Origin: Mugil cephalus
Lineage: Eukaryota; Chordata; Actinopteri; Mugiliformes; Mugilidae
Direction: 5' to 3'
Length of the DNA stretch: 64,000 bases
NCBI RefSeq assembly: GCF_022458985.1
Contig: NC_061777.1
Span: forward strand, 20,363,668 to 20,427,667
Position numbers and translations under genes: made by a program. Position 1 is the stretch's first letter; every line of letters starts with the position of its first letter. The notes below the pieces were generated by a model. It did not search any database, had not been told where the DNA came from, and worked only from the letters and a program-made list of their open reading frames with translations. Of the stretch, positions 52,191 through 63,268 are shown one piece after another.

Positions 52191-53400
52191 AAAACCCATG
52201 CTACATCAACACAGACAACAGAGTGAAATATCATTTACTACGAAGGTAAATGTTGCAATGTTAATGTAGTGAATACAAAAAATCATGAATAATAATTGAA
52301 CTACACAGAGAAAGTTGTCAACTGAGCGTTAGTTTTTGGTGTATTTGAAAAGCAGTGTTTATCTGTATAAGGAAAAGATGTTCCTATAGGAATGGGAATT
52401 TATTTATTTAAACAGAGACAATATACAAAAAACATTAATCTTGTTGGACCAGTAAATATATCTTAAGTCAGGTTATAGCAACATTTGCTAATATCCACCT
52501 GTATTCCCTGGACAAGTAAGAACTGATGGAGAAATAATATTAGAATCACTGAAATATGACAGGCTAATGATAATGATGATGACCATGGTATTTCAAAAGT
52601 GGACAAACCTAACTACAGGGACAGGGAACAAGGGCGTCAAGTCATAAAAAATGCATATTAGAGCTTAAATCAGCTGCTGCAAAAAAAAAATTAATACATT
52701 ACAAGGAAATAATCATACAACCTATGAATTACATTACTTCTATATAAGTGCAAAACCTTTCTCAGACATTGAGTTTATTAAATATTCAGTTAGGGTAGGG
52801 TACACAGCCATACTTTTATTCATTATTGTGCTACTGTCAGCATTTTGTAGTGTGATCCGCATAGTAAACAGACAACCACTAGAGGGCAAACTTTTATCTT
52901 TTAATCATGTGAAGTGCTTTCTCTGGGCTTAAGCAGCTATTTTTTCTTTTCTTTTTACCACAGGATGTTCAGTTCTTTTGATCTGCATTAGTTTACTGTG
53001 ACTCTTAATTGTCATACCAAGATCATAGCATTTTGATTAATATTAACACAGCTGTCAAATGGTGCAAGATCATTCAAAGCAGCTTCATCATTTGCCCCAG
53101 GTGGTGGTATATGTGTGGTCATGCAGTTTTTGCGTTTGCAGTTTGTGCAAGATTATATCATTTTTGGGATTCATTGTGGCAAACTGTAGCAACTTCTGCA
53201 GTTTCTGGGAGTAACAGTATACTGTTTTTGTCCTCAGTGACCCTGTCTGTTGCAGTCCCTTGTTGCTCTATCATCGTTTATCCCCGCCTCCTTCAACCCC
53301 CACTCTCATCCTTACCCCACCCTTTCTCTGCCTCGCCTGTGACTGGCTGGCCGGCTGTCTGGCACCATTATCAATTCTTTCTGTCAGCATGCCTGCAAAA
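52191..53400. other. Divergent intergenic interval cabin1 / nefl
   Basis: About 1.2 kb, AT-rich for the first 700 bases and pyrimidine-rich from 53275 to 53340. It must hold the nefl upstream control region. No ORF is supported. It contains the CTCF-like motif at 52876. Confidence 0.6.
52876..52889 (+). promoter_or_regulatory. CTCF-like motif between divergent promoters
   Basis: CCACTAGAGGGCAA matches 13 of 14 positions of the degenerate CTCF core CCASYAGRKGGCRS. It lies about 0.7 kb from the probable cabin1 promoter and 0.55 kb from the nefl TATA box. Motif evidence only. Confidence 0.5.
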
Positions 53401-53406
53401 AATAGC

Positions 53407-53414
53407 TTACGTCA
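53407..53414 (+). promoter_or_regulatory. CRE-like element of nefl promoter
   Basis: TTACGTCA matches the cAMP response element TGACGTCA at 7 of 8 bases and lies 17 bases upstream of the TATA box. I recall CRE-like elements being described close to the TATA box in mammalian NEFL promoters. Confidence 0.5.
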
Positions 53415-53430
53415 CAGTCATTACTGGCTC

Positions 53431-53437
53431 TATAAAA
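53431..53437 (+). promoter_or_regulatory. TATA box of nefl
   Basis: TATAAAA lies 82 bases upstream of the ATG at 53513, which predicts a transcription start near 53460 and a leader of about 50 bases. Confidence 0.75.
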
Positions 53438-53512
53438 GTCTGAGTAATGCAGATTCACTGTGCAGTCAATCCAGCTACATTCCCACTCATAGAGCTGCCT
53501 GTCTCTCCAGTG

Positions 53513-55735
53513 ATGGCTTCCTCTGGTTTTGACCCTTACTTTCCTTCTACTTACAAGAGGAGGGTAGTTGTGCGCAGTGCAGGCTATGGAGCTGGAGGAG
53601 GAATAGGGTCTAGGTCTGCCTACTCCACTCACTCTGCCCCAGTGGCTTCCTATGCATCTTCACGCAGAACCTATCCAACATACACCCGAGCTACTTCCAG
53701 CTACTCCACCTTACTTTCTGCTCCAGTGTCTGCAGCTGCCACTGAGCTACGCCTTGACCAAGCAGCCCAAGTCAGTTCTGAGTTCAAAGCAATAAGGACC
53801 CAGGAGAAAGCCGAGCTGCAAGACCTGAATGACCGCTTTGCGAGCTTCATCGACAGGGTCCATGAATTGGAGCAGCAGAACAAGTTGCTGGAGACGGAGC
53901 TCCTGCTGCTCAGGCAGAGGCAGGTGCAGCCATCTAACCTTCGGGCCCTATATGAGCATGAGATCCGCCAAATGCGTGCTGCTGTAGAGGAGGCCCGCCA
54001 CGAGAAGCAAGCAGCCCAGGACCACAAAGATGAGTTGGAGAACGTGTTGGGTAGTCTGCAGAAACGCTACGAGGACGAAGTGATTGGCAGAGAGGAAGCA
54101 GAGGGCAGGCTCATGGATGCCAGGAAGGGAGCAGATGAAGCCGCACTGGCCCGGTCTGAACTCGAGAAAAGAGTCGCAACGCTGCTGGATGAGCTGGCCT
54201 TCCTGAAGCGCCTCTGTGAAAGCGAGATCGCAGAGCTGCAGGCCCAAATCCAGTACAGCACAGAGGTGTCAGTGGAGATGGAGGTAGCCAAACCGGACCT
54301 GTCTGCCGCTCTTCGCGACATTCGAGTGCAGTATGAGAAGCTGGCCCAGCGCAACCTACAATCGGCCGAAGAGTGGTTCTGCAACAAGATGAATGTGATG
54401 ACGGTGGGCACAGCACGCAACACAGAGAGCGCGCGCAATGCCAAAGATGAAGCCGGAGACTATCGACGACTGCTCAGCGCTAGAACGCTGGAGATTGAAG
54501 CCTGCCGTGAGATGAACCAAGCTCTGGAAAACCAACTGCAGGACGTGGAGGAGAAACAGAGTGCTGAGATCTCTGCACTGCAGGTGAGGGGCAAACACTG
54601 AAATAAAGGAATATGAAGGTTGCAATAACCTCTCCCTTCAGTGAAAAAGGTATGGTTTAAGTGGCTTTCTATTTTTTATTTTTTGAGATTCAGGTGTGTC
54701 TGACGGCCTATATGGCAAGCTATTAAGGCGTTTTTAGGCTTTTGTTACGCCAAAGTTCAGTTGAGATCCAATATGCATTCAGCGCACAATTTACTAACAT
54801 TTCTCTTTACACAGGATACAATCAGTCAATTGGAGGAAGAGCTGAGAGCAAACAAGAATGACATGGCTCGCTACTTGAAAGATTATCAGGACCTGTTGAA
54901 TGTGAAAATGGCATTAGATATCGAAATAGCTGCATACAGGTAAGTCTCATACACAGTCTTTCCAGTGTTTAGTACATTGTGTTCTAATCGCGGAGTTTAA
55001 AGCAATTCCTGCAACAACTGTATTTAGCATCTCATTTACTGAGTACCTATGCCTTATTCTGTCAGGAAGCTGCTCGAAGGAGAAGAGAATCGACTAAATG
55101 TGGCAGGACCGGAGTCTTTCTCTCTTTACTCCCAAGCCATGTATGCTGCACCATCCTATGGCAGAACATACTCTATGCAGTCTCAGCTGAGATCTGCAGC
55201 CCCCTACCTGCTGAGCACCCGCTTGTATACATCGCTCTCCACAGAGGAGACAATATCCGCAAGCCAAGCACAGCAGGCGGAGGCCAGCCCTGCTCAAGAG
55301 GAGGAGGAGGAGGAGGAGGAGGAAAAGCAGGTGGAGGAGGAAGAGAAGGGGGAAGAACAGGAGGAGCCTGGAGATGAGGAGGAGGCAGAGGAAGAGCAGG
55401 GAGAAGAGGAAGAGGAGGCGGTAGAAGAGGAGGAGGAAACGCAAGAAGAGGAGGAAGCACAAGGTCAGTGTGGAAATTTTGCTCAATTTATTTGTGCACG
55501 TGTCCAGTAGAAATGTAATCCTAACTTCTATCCCTCCACACATCATTCTGGCAATAAAGAGGGTGAGGCGGAGGACGGACAAAAAGAAGATGGCGGGGAA
55601 GAAGGAGAGGAGGACGCTGAACAGAAAGATGAAGAGGCGGATGAAGAGGGTGAGAAGCAGGAAGAAGACGCTGAAAAGGAAGAAGAGGTGGAAACTGACG
55701 TGAAAAATGGAAAAGCAACAGATGCAAAAGTTTAA
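53513..55735 (+). CDS. nefl: Neurofilament light polypeptide (type IV intermediate filament), 4 exons
   Basis: Exons 53513-54583, 54815-54939, 55066-55463 and 55560-55735 give 589 residues (human NEFL is 543). The second exon is 125 bases. The head (1 to about 97) is Ser/Tyr/Arg-rich, starting [17 protein letters not shown]. The rod (about 98-408) has the helix-start motif [20 protein letters not shown], coil segments [16 protein letters not shown] and [17 protein letters not shown], and the helix-end motif [16 protein letters not shown]. The tail is extremely Glu-rich (about 470-580) with no KSP repeats, which separates NEFL from NEFM and NEFH. NEFL forms the axonal filament core with NEFM, NEFH and internexin. 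An upstream in-frame ATG at 53447 lies on the 5' side of or near the predicted transcription start and is not preferred. Teleosts have two copies (nefla, neflb), and I cannot tell which this is. It is adjacent to dock5, as in human. Confidence 0.93.
55303..55463 (+). repeat. GAG/GAA-rich purine tract coding the NEFL acidic tail
   Basis: A nearly pure purine run within exon 3, made of GAG, GAA and GGA-type triplets, encodes poly-Glu. It is a likely site of length variation. The Leu/Pro-rich frames on the opposite strand are shadows. Confidence 0.8.
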
Positions 55736-56126
55736 ATTTCAGTGCTTTAAAAAATAGCTGCAAGCATTTAGCTGAAGAATGTACAAAATTCTCTGGTGCT
55801 CTACATACACAAGTGTTGCATTCAAAACCAAATGAAAATCTCTTGAAATGAGAAGTGTGGGAGAACTTAAGCTCTGTATGATCACTGCTGGGTGACTCAT
55901 AGCATGTATGCATATGTGCACACTGTAACAGCAAAAAAAAATTAAGCAATGTGTAAACCTAACGATTAAGGAAGGATGTGTCAGGTGTAGAAATACTGCT
56001 TTGTTTCCTGGGACTTGACTGTCACCAAAATATGCCTGTACAACTGTTCATTTGTGCAATACTCCGTTTGAAATGCCTTAGTCCAATATGAGTGCTTTAA
56101 GCCTATGATGTGCTGCATTAAACTCC

Positions 56127-56132
56127 AATAAA
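56127..56132 (+). terminator. Poly(A) signal AATAAA of nefl
   Basis: A canonical signal lies 392 bases after the nefl stop. The interval 55736-56126 is read as 3' UTR. Confidence 0.75.
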
Positions 56133-58631
56133 GCCTTGAAGCCATGTCAACCCAGAGACTGCTCCAGGTTTTTCATTTACACAAAATATATATAATTTAG
56201 CATAAATAAATACCTAGGCACCAAATGTCCAATTTCACAAATGGAGATTTCTCTTTTTCTTTGAAAAATGTTCTCATAATAAATGTTTCTCATAACAATG
56301 GAATGGAAAAAGTACATAAGTGGCAGCCCAAGGGCCCTTGGTTTTGCTCACATTGATAAATCTTTCGACAGCCGGCAGGAAGGGAGTGTTGCAGCAAAAT
56401 AGCACGCTCAGCATGTCTAGATTGTCTCAGATCTTTTTCAGCAAATGAAGTTAACCCAGTTCCAATGCATGGCACGAACAACTTATTTACCAAAACAAAC
56501 AAAAAAAAACAAATTTTTGTCATTTTTTACATGAAAAGGGCAATAAATCAGTAGATTTCTACTGAGTTAGCAAAACCAACATGTCAAAGAGTTATTTCAC
56601 AGCAGCATTTTCGTCTTTATTTTTATAAGTCAGGGGGTCGTATCCATCCTGATGCGTCTCTGTGTGATCAGTGAGCTGACACTGGTGTTTTTCCTGCTGC
56701 CTCACCCTCATCCACATCACTGTCCATAAATCAGGGCGCACTGAAGCTTTTACGACTCAGCTAGCCTGCTGCACCAAAGACTCTGGCCAAGTGTCAACTC
56801 AGAATGGCGAGAGGGAGAGAAAAACTGAGTGCCATTTCATTATTTCATTAGCGAAAGAGACGGGGAGATTGAAGGGGAATCAAGGAGAGAGGAGAAGCAG
56901 GGAAATATCTCACTGCACTAAACCTTGACAGAGGACAGACTGTTTTTTTTTTTCGTTTTTTTTTGTTTTTTTTCCATTTTTTGTCCAGCAAAGAGGTGGA
57001 TGAACCAGCGGTTTCCTTTAGGCATCTGCAGATGTGCAATTCCCATCACTTAAGTGCACCGTAAACACACAAAAAAGCCCTCTCCCGTTGTCTTCTCACT
57101 GATTTTAGAAAGAAAACACACACACAAACAAGTGCATATAAAGGAAAGAGCTTCTGTTAGATTTATTTGAAGCACAGTCTCAAGGTTTAATACATATATG
57201 CATTTTTAATACATATTGTACATGGTTCACTCAGTCTTGCATGTGTAGAGGCAATGCCCTAAACTGTGTGCAGTCACTTTCTCCTCTCTCTCTCTCTCCA
57301 TCCATCCTCTTTATCCTTGGTTTACCCAACCCTGAGTAAGACCACATTATGCTTCTCCTCGTTTGCTTTCATTTGCTACCATAAGACATTTTCACTAAAT
57401 ACTCAAAAGGAGCATGATTTGTTATATGCACGTGTTCCACCACTCACATGTTTTCCTGTTGAATTAAAAGTGCATACGGAGGATACAGGTCTGCTACTGG
57501 CCGGATTTTACTACACAAATCACCCCGCAGAACAATCGCTGAGATCGTCATAAAGCTCTTCACAACAGATGACATAAACTACAAGCAGATATACAGATAA
57601 ACTCCCACTAGACTTGCTGGCTGCTAGGGAGGCTTTCAAGGTATCGTGTGTGTTGGTGCATCGCAGGGCACAGTATGACACGGATCCCCTGTAAATGTTG
57701 AATATCAAAGCGTGGCTGTATTATTATTCTTTTTTTTTTTTATCCCATTTCATCTCTCAGATATTGAGTTTGTGCTCTGTTTCATCTGTCACATTTGGGC
57801 TGTAAAAAGATGAGTATATAAATCTTACGGCTCCTTCCTTCTTCTGGGCATGCAGTGTGTCTGAAGGAGGCAGGTCCATCACTGAGGCCCACTGAGACCT
57901 CCCAGACTTATTTCACAAAAAAAAACAAAGAGCTGCAGGGGCAGCCAGGGACTTCGAAAACAACAAAGTCTCCTTTAAAACATCATACAAGAAGTGTTAA
58001 TATAGTACATGTTTAAGTTCTATATTTTGCTTTACTATCATGTGACAGAAAAACTTCAAAAGTCAGTGAAACAGTTTATAATAGTCACACTGATGTACAG
58101 TGACTCCACCATTAAATTCACCATTAAACATGACAATGGCTTTGTAACATCATCATAAACTATATAAAAAAAGACTTATCTGTTCCAAGCATTTGACAGC
58201 ACATTGTGTAAAATATTGTGGCTTAGCCCCAGATACACAATACGTTGCCTTTGTGAGAAAAAGAATATCAGCTTTTCATCTAAACGAATGTGTATTAGTT
58301 ATCAGACATCTAATCTACAAAGTAAAGAACCACCAACACAGAATTAGAAAAACATGTATTTCTACATCTCTCCTATAACAAATATGGATGTAAAATAATA
58401 ATAATAATTATAAAAACAGAGTTGCAGCTTTCCATGTCTTTAGAATGACACATTTTCACCTTGAGAAAAGTGCTCATCATCCGGGTTTTTAAACTATAGA
58501 GTGGGCGTGTGCTGTCCTCGCAGGCTCCGGTCCAGACAGTCATTGTGGTCACACCGCAGTCTGCCTATTTGGACGTTACAACGGTCACGCTTTGTCTCTG
58601 TAAAGACAACGAAATCTAGATAAGAGTTGTG

Positions 58632-58645
58632 GCTCCCTCTGCTGA
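58632..58645 (-). promoter_or_regulatory. Weak CTCF-like motif downstream of nefl
   Basis: GCTCCCTCTGCTGA matches 12 of 14 positions of the reverse-complement CTCF core. This is a weak match by itself. Confidence 0.25.
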
Positions 58646-59689
58646 TACGAGAGAATCGCGTAATTAAAAGGCTCCGTCCAAAGAGCTTCCGCATTGGCCT
58701 GGAAGAATGCAGACAGAGGCTGTTTCATTTAAAAATGCTGCACTCTAGTTTTAAAAATAGCTATTTGCTTCTTCTGGTGCACAGGCAATACAGCTTATAG
58801 CTTCAGTTTTCAGATGGCCTGGTGCACCCATTACGGTGGTGATGCTTTACTGAGTCAAATGGAGACAAATGGGGGAGCCTCGAGGTACATCCCTTCTCTT
58901 GCATCACATGCTACAAATGAGATATTAGACATGTGGGTATAAATGTGCCTGAGCTTACTGACCTGCGGAATCAGATTCTGAGATCATTTATTAAGGTAAT
59001 AAATTTCATACATCATTCACGTATCTGTCTATATTTCTTCAGATTGCTCTGCGCTTAAAATCCTTCTCTGCAGTGTATTTATCTGGGTTGCATCATTACA
59101 CAGTAACCTTGGTGGCAGGAATGGAGGATCATGTAGCAAACCAATAAAAAAAAAAAAAAGCTTTTTGGTAAATGACTTAAGTTGCTGTAAAAGCAGAAAA
59201 GTTTGGATATGATTTCTTGCTACAAAAGTCCACGACAAAATCAATGTCTGCCGCAGGATGTTAAGTCCTTGTGCCCAGACAGTGCTTTGACCTCTCCTTA
59301 AAGCGCTGTTGGATTGAGCAATTACCTGATTCTGCAGCCAGACAGCCAGGTGGATGCTTAAGCCCAATTTGCCTCTGGCGTCATGCAGTTCTGGCTGTGG
59401 ACCTAGAAATCCATTAGGCCGCTTTTCTGCATGAGTCTCGGGACTGAACTCCTCAGTGGGGACCATACGAGTGTTTGGATCCCTTTGTCTTCCAAGCATT
59501 ATAGTTCCTTGCATCAGATCACAGTTCACTAAGTTCAGGATTGCCAGGCACTGAGTGGAGCAAAGCCAGGGCAGGCTTGATTTATATACAGCTCTTCATA
59601 CATATGGATGCTCGGTGTGCTTCATCTTTGTGCGTCCCATAAAAATAAAACACACGGGCACACGCACTCAAGCATATACACACAAAAAC

Positions 59690-59885
59690 ACTAATCAAAG
59701 GCGGTAGAATGCAGGAAGGCGGACCATGTGGGGAGCATTTCCATTACCATTTCAGCTGTGTGTTGCACTAGATGTTGATTCAAACTTATCAAACAGTACG
59801 AGGACAAAGACTCTACCATAGTCAAAATTACTGCAGCCCAATTCTGCACGGACTGAAGATTTGGTCCCACCCACGGCCAAGTTTC
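59690..59885 (-). repeat. Possible L2-type LINE relic
   Basis: A minus-strand frame reads LQSVQNWAAVIL, similar to the LQ.VQNAAAR.L motif of L2-like reverse transcriptases. A plus-strand phrase near 61235 (VLTQNAARLIL) is similar. Both are isolated fragments. Confidence 0.35.
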
Positions 59886-61382
59886 CACTTCATGCCGAAA
59901 GTGAGAACAAACAGTCTTTGAGTCCCAACTGTTCCGACTCTGCGTCCACCTGTTTTAAATTTACCTCACACATCTGCACATGCTTGGATTACAGATTTTG
60001 TTGTACATATATATATAAAGACAAAAATGTATCAGTAAAATATTTCCCTAGTTAGTAAGTTTAACTTGAAGGATGTCAGGATGTCAGAGCATAACACAAC
60101 CTGATCAAAATTACAAGATGAGGGCACTGGAGTTTTCTTGTGAAGAATCCGGCCCGTCTGTTCCTATTGCTTAAGGAGCACTCAACTTGGGATGAACTCG
60201 ACAGTTCACCTCTGCTTGTCAAGCTGTCAAACACATTAATGCAAGGCATGCGCACACACTCGGACGCGTAACCCCCCACCCGCTTGTAGCAGATCCTCTT
60301 TGAAAGATTGTGTGGAGGAGGAGATATGTACAGTGTACAGTATACAGTTTAAAATAAAAAAAAAAAAAAACAGAAGAAAATGTGACACTGTGTCTCGGAC
60401 TGTGTCTACTGTATGCAATAGCACAGCGCAGTCAGGTGATGGCAATATTGCATTCGTTTTAAACCCCTGATAATAAAGCTTTGATATGACAGAAGGTATA
60501 AGGAGAATTGGAGGTGAAGACGACGTGAGCAGATGTACAGCCACCTTACAACAAGTTCAAATGTCCGGCAAGCACCTACAGGACACACAGAAATCTTAGA
60601 AATTGTATGTAGCTTCAGGGCACATTTCTAGTCTACAAATATTCAGGATGGGCTGGCGTACTGCATTTGAATATTTTAACTGTGTAAGATTTGTCAAACA
60701 ACAGCCGAAAATAAATGGCGCTTCTACCTGTTCAATTGATCACATTCTCGGCCAGACTCTCACGGTTTTGTTGCTGCCATATGTTCAATAGCTCCGTCTT
60801 TTGCAGAATAATGAGTCAATATTCTCTTTCAATCAGACTGTGTTGCGTTAATTCACCACATGCTGCCTTTTAAAGCGGACGCGTCTCAGTGCAAGTGTGG
60901 GCAAAAAAATATAATGGCAACTGTCCTGTGAGGGGGAATGACAAAAGCAGTGGACAAAAGCTGGACGTTATTGACAGCACCATTTGGTTGACCTGTGCAG
61001 ACACAGAAAAAATAAACACACATGATGGTCAAACAAAGGGCTAAGTGGGGCTACCAGATCTCAGAGCCAACAGCTGTAAATTACTTCAGTGGGGCAGGGG
61101 AAGGCAGGGGGCCGGTCTCATCTCACTGCGTGAACAAGTCAACACAGTGCTTCTTCTGGCAGTGCTTCCACTGTGTTCCTCTAAAATGTGTGGCTTGCAT
61201 GAAATCAAACATGTGAGGATGCTCGGCCTGTTGGTGCTCACGCAGAATGCAGCACGTCTCATTTTGAGGCACGAGTAGCTGCTTTGCAATTCAATCTCAT
61301 TTTTAAATGAAAAACAATAACCTGACAATCATTTATTTATGACGCGCCGGTGATTTATAACCCGGGCTTCAATTAATTATTC

Positions 61383-61384
<2 letters not shown>

Positions 61385-61465
<81 letters not shown>
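61385..61465 (+). repeat. Compound (GT)n microsatellite with GTAT interruptions
   Basis: Two GT runs separated by GTATGTAT, about 420 bases upstream of the dock5 ATG. Confidence 0.95.
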
Positions 61466-61468
<3 letters not shown>

Positions 61469-61686
61469 CGGTGCTGAATTTGACACCGCCGAGAGTCCTT
61501 GAAGCAAAATAGTTCGGTCTCGGTGTAATTTCCCTGAATTCAATTCAAAGCTCGTTTGAGGATTTATGAGGAACCGTTAGGGTTATCGATTGGACTCATG
61601 TCCAGAGAGAAGTCAACGAGGGGGGTTCACAGCCGTGATGAGTCGTGGTGCGTTTAGGGGGTAGTGTCCTGGTTCACGCCTATCCC

Positions 61687-61715
61687 CTTCTTCTTCTTCT
61701 TCTTCTTCTTCTTCT
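61687..61715 (+). repeat. (TTC)9 tract in dock5 5' region
   Basis: A perfect TTC run, followed by CTCTCTC, lies about 170 bases before the dock5 start, probably in promoter or leader. Confidence 0.9.
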
Positions 61716-61883
61716 CTCTCTTCTCCCAGCCGTGTTTTGCCCTCCTCTCCCCTCCCCGTATAGAAGTCATGATGGCGGAACTGTAGGCTTCGGGACGAGC
61801 AGGAGTGCACCGCCCGCCCTCGTTTAACAAGTGTACATAGTTATTTATTTATTCAGCCAACTTTCACGTCTCCCCGTCCCGCT

Positions 61884-61926
61884 ATGACCCGCTGGATTCC
61901 CACTAAAAAAGAGAAGTACGGAGTCG
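61884..61926 (+). CDS. dock5: DOCK5 first coding exon (partial gene, continues right)
   Basis: ATG at 61884 opens MTRWIPTKKEKYGV plus one base, then donor GTAAGT at 61927. Human DOCK5 starts MARWIPTKRQKYGVA with the same length; DOCK1 starts MTRWVPTKREEKYGV and is one residue longer. Phase 1 fits a following Ala codon. Neighbouring NEFL supports DOCK5, since NEFL and DOCK5 are adjacent in human 8p21. The protein is a Rac guanine-nucleotide exchange factor with SH3, C2-like DHR1 and catalytic DHR2 domains, none of which is encoded in the window. The SH3-coding second exon is not visible before 64000, so intron 1 exceeds 2 kb. Confidence 0.8.
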
Positions 61927-62591
61927 GTAAGTGTTCAGCTACGAGTGTTTTGTTAGCTCAAAGCTCGCCGAGTGAACTCCCAGCAACTTCAAGAGAAAGG
62001 GGGGACTCAACGCCGCAGTTGGGAAACACAAATAACTGGCGACTTGTTGTTGTTGTTGCTTTACACGGCGCCTGTGAACGCTGCACGGTCCACAAGTCTT
62101 GTTTTTAGACGTTCACCCTCCTGTGTCCCTGTACCCTTATGTGCATAGCCTGTTTGTTTTTAGTGAGAAGTGACTTAGTCCATGATAGGTGGAAAAATGG
62201 AAAAGAGCCAGGAGTTCAATGAGCATACCACTCATTCCTGTTGCTTAATCTCGCCGAGCTTACTTGAAACTACAGTGAAGTTAAATAAATCTTCATTTTT
62301 TGCTGAAAGGCTCTTTATAGCCCCCCTCTCAAGGACTCCTGTAGGCCCCCCCACATGGGAGCTGTGACTGTAGCTGGACTGTATGTGAGATAAGAGAATA
62401 TTATTTGCATAGACATGAGAGGAACTGTTTCAACAAGTGGCATGTGGTTAGAAGTGTGAAGAACTGACCACCTAGCGCATTTTTGTTTCCTCCACAACTT
62501 TACAATTTCCTCGGCAGTCTTCAAACAAGGTGTGGCCCTCACCTGTAGTACATGGTATGTGTGTTTTTTTCTTTTTTTTTGTGGTCTGCAG

Positions 62592-62930
62592 TCTCCTCAG
62601 CATGCTGCTCATGCTATCATTGAAGCTATCCACGCCCTCAGGGTAAATTGGCAGTCTGTTGTTTTACTGTAATGCCTATATAGTCAGCACATATTGCCCG
62701 GTTACTAGTTACCATTCTGACTCACTGCTTAAGCCAACACATTTTTTGCTTAACATTTCCGTGTGTGCCGCAAGCGTGACACACACACATGCTGAGATAG
62801 TGGATACATTCAGTGTTTCTTGGGCAGGTATGAATCAGAGTTCCGGGACGTGGGCCGCTTGCACTCTGACCTGGAGCCTATCGTGGACTTTATCTCCAAG
62901 CGTCGCTGCTGTCGTGACAGAAAACTTTTA
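62592..62930 (+). other. Two coding-like segments of unknown origin in dock5 intron 1
   Basis: Segment 1 (about 62592-62642) follows a strong pyrimidine tract and CTGCAG, and reads SPQHAAHAIIEAIHALR before GTAAAT. Segment 2 (about 62828-62930) follows GGGCAG and reads YESEFRDVGRLHSDLEPIVD and onward. Each resembles an exon in composition and flanking sites. With the visible donor at GTAAAT, however, the best frames of the two do not join in phase. I do not recognise either protein. They could be fossil exons, an alternative dock5 exon, a gene fragment or chance. Confidence 0.25.
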
Positions 62931-62980
62931 ATATGGGCATGCAGTGATTTGTGTCACGGGCATTCACCCTCTCGGTCATA

Positions 62981-63268
62981 CACAGATCAGCGGGAGATGG
63001 CGGGAGAAGTAAATAACATTGTTCCAGGCATTCATGTGTGCACCACCACTCCATCGCAATGACGCTTCTGGATGGCAGCAGCCATCCCCCAGCAGGATGC
63101 AGCCAGACACACACAAAAATGGTTTAGGAACAACTCAACAAACATTAAAAAACTGTGCAATGTGTTGACCTGGCCTCCAAATAAAGACCTAAAACAGTTT
63201 TTAGAGGCACAAGGAGACCTACGCAGTGTTAGGAAGGCGGTCATAATGTTATGTCTGATCGCTATATA
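62981..63268 (+). mobile_element. Tc1/mariner relic (copy e) with transposase remnant
   Basis: Begins near GATCAGCGGGAG...AAGTAAATAACATTG and ends GGTCATAATGTTATGTCTGA. In between, a frame at about 63085 reads QQDAARHTQKWFRNNS and VLTWPPNKD, matching the FQQDNAPCHT and WPPNSPD segments of Tc1 transposase. The Asn-Ala-Pro-Cys core is mutated and the 5' two-thirds is missing. Confidence 0.75.

Larger units (their letters stand above)
56150..61380. other. Intergenic region between nefl and dock5
   Basis: No spliced gene is recognised on either strand. The longest open frame, minus strand 59029-59529, runs into a poly-A tract and matches no family I know. Poly-T and poly-A runs occur at 56943-56978 and 59147-59159. 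Confidence 0.55.

Noticed and set aside
53701-54444. Long minus-strand open frames opposite nefl exon 1
   Set aside because: Shadow of the coiled-coil coding strand, which matches neurofilament light closely.
55094-55582. Leu/Pro-rich open frames on the minus strand opposite the NEFL tail
   Set aside because: They are the complement of GAG/GAA codons in the coding exon; no independent start, splice or family evidence.
59029-59529. 166-codon minus-strand open frame between nefl and dock5
   Set aside because: Includes a Phe run from a poly-A tract and resembles no known protein; possibly repeat-derived.
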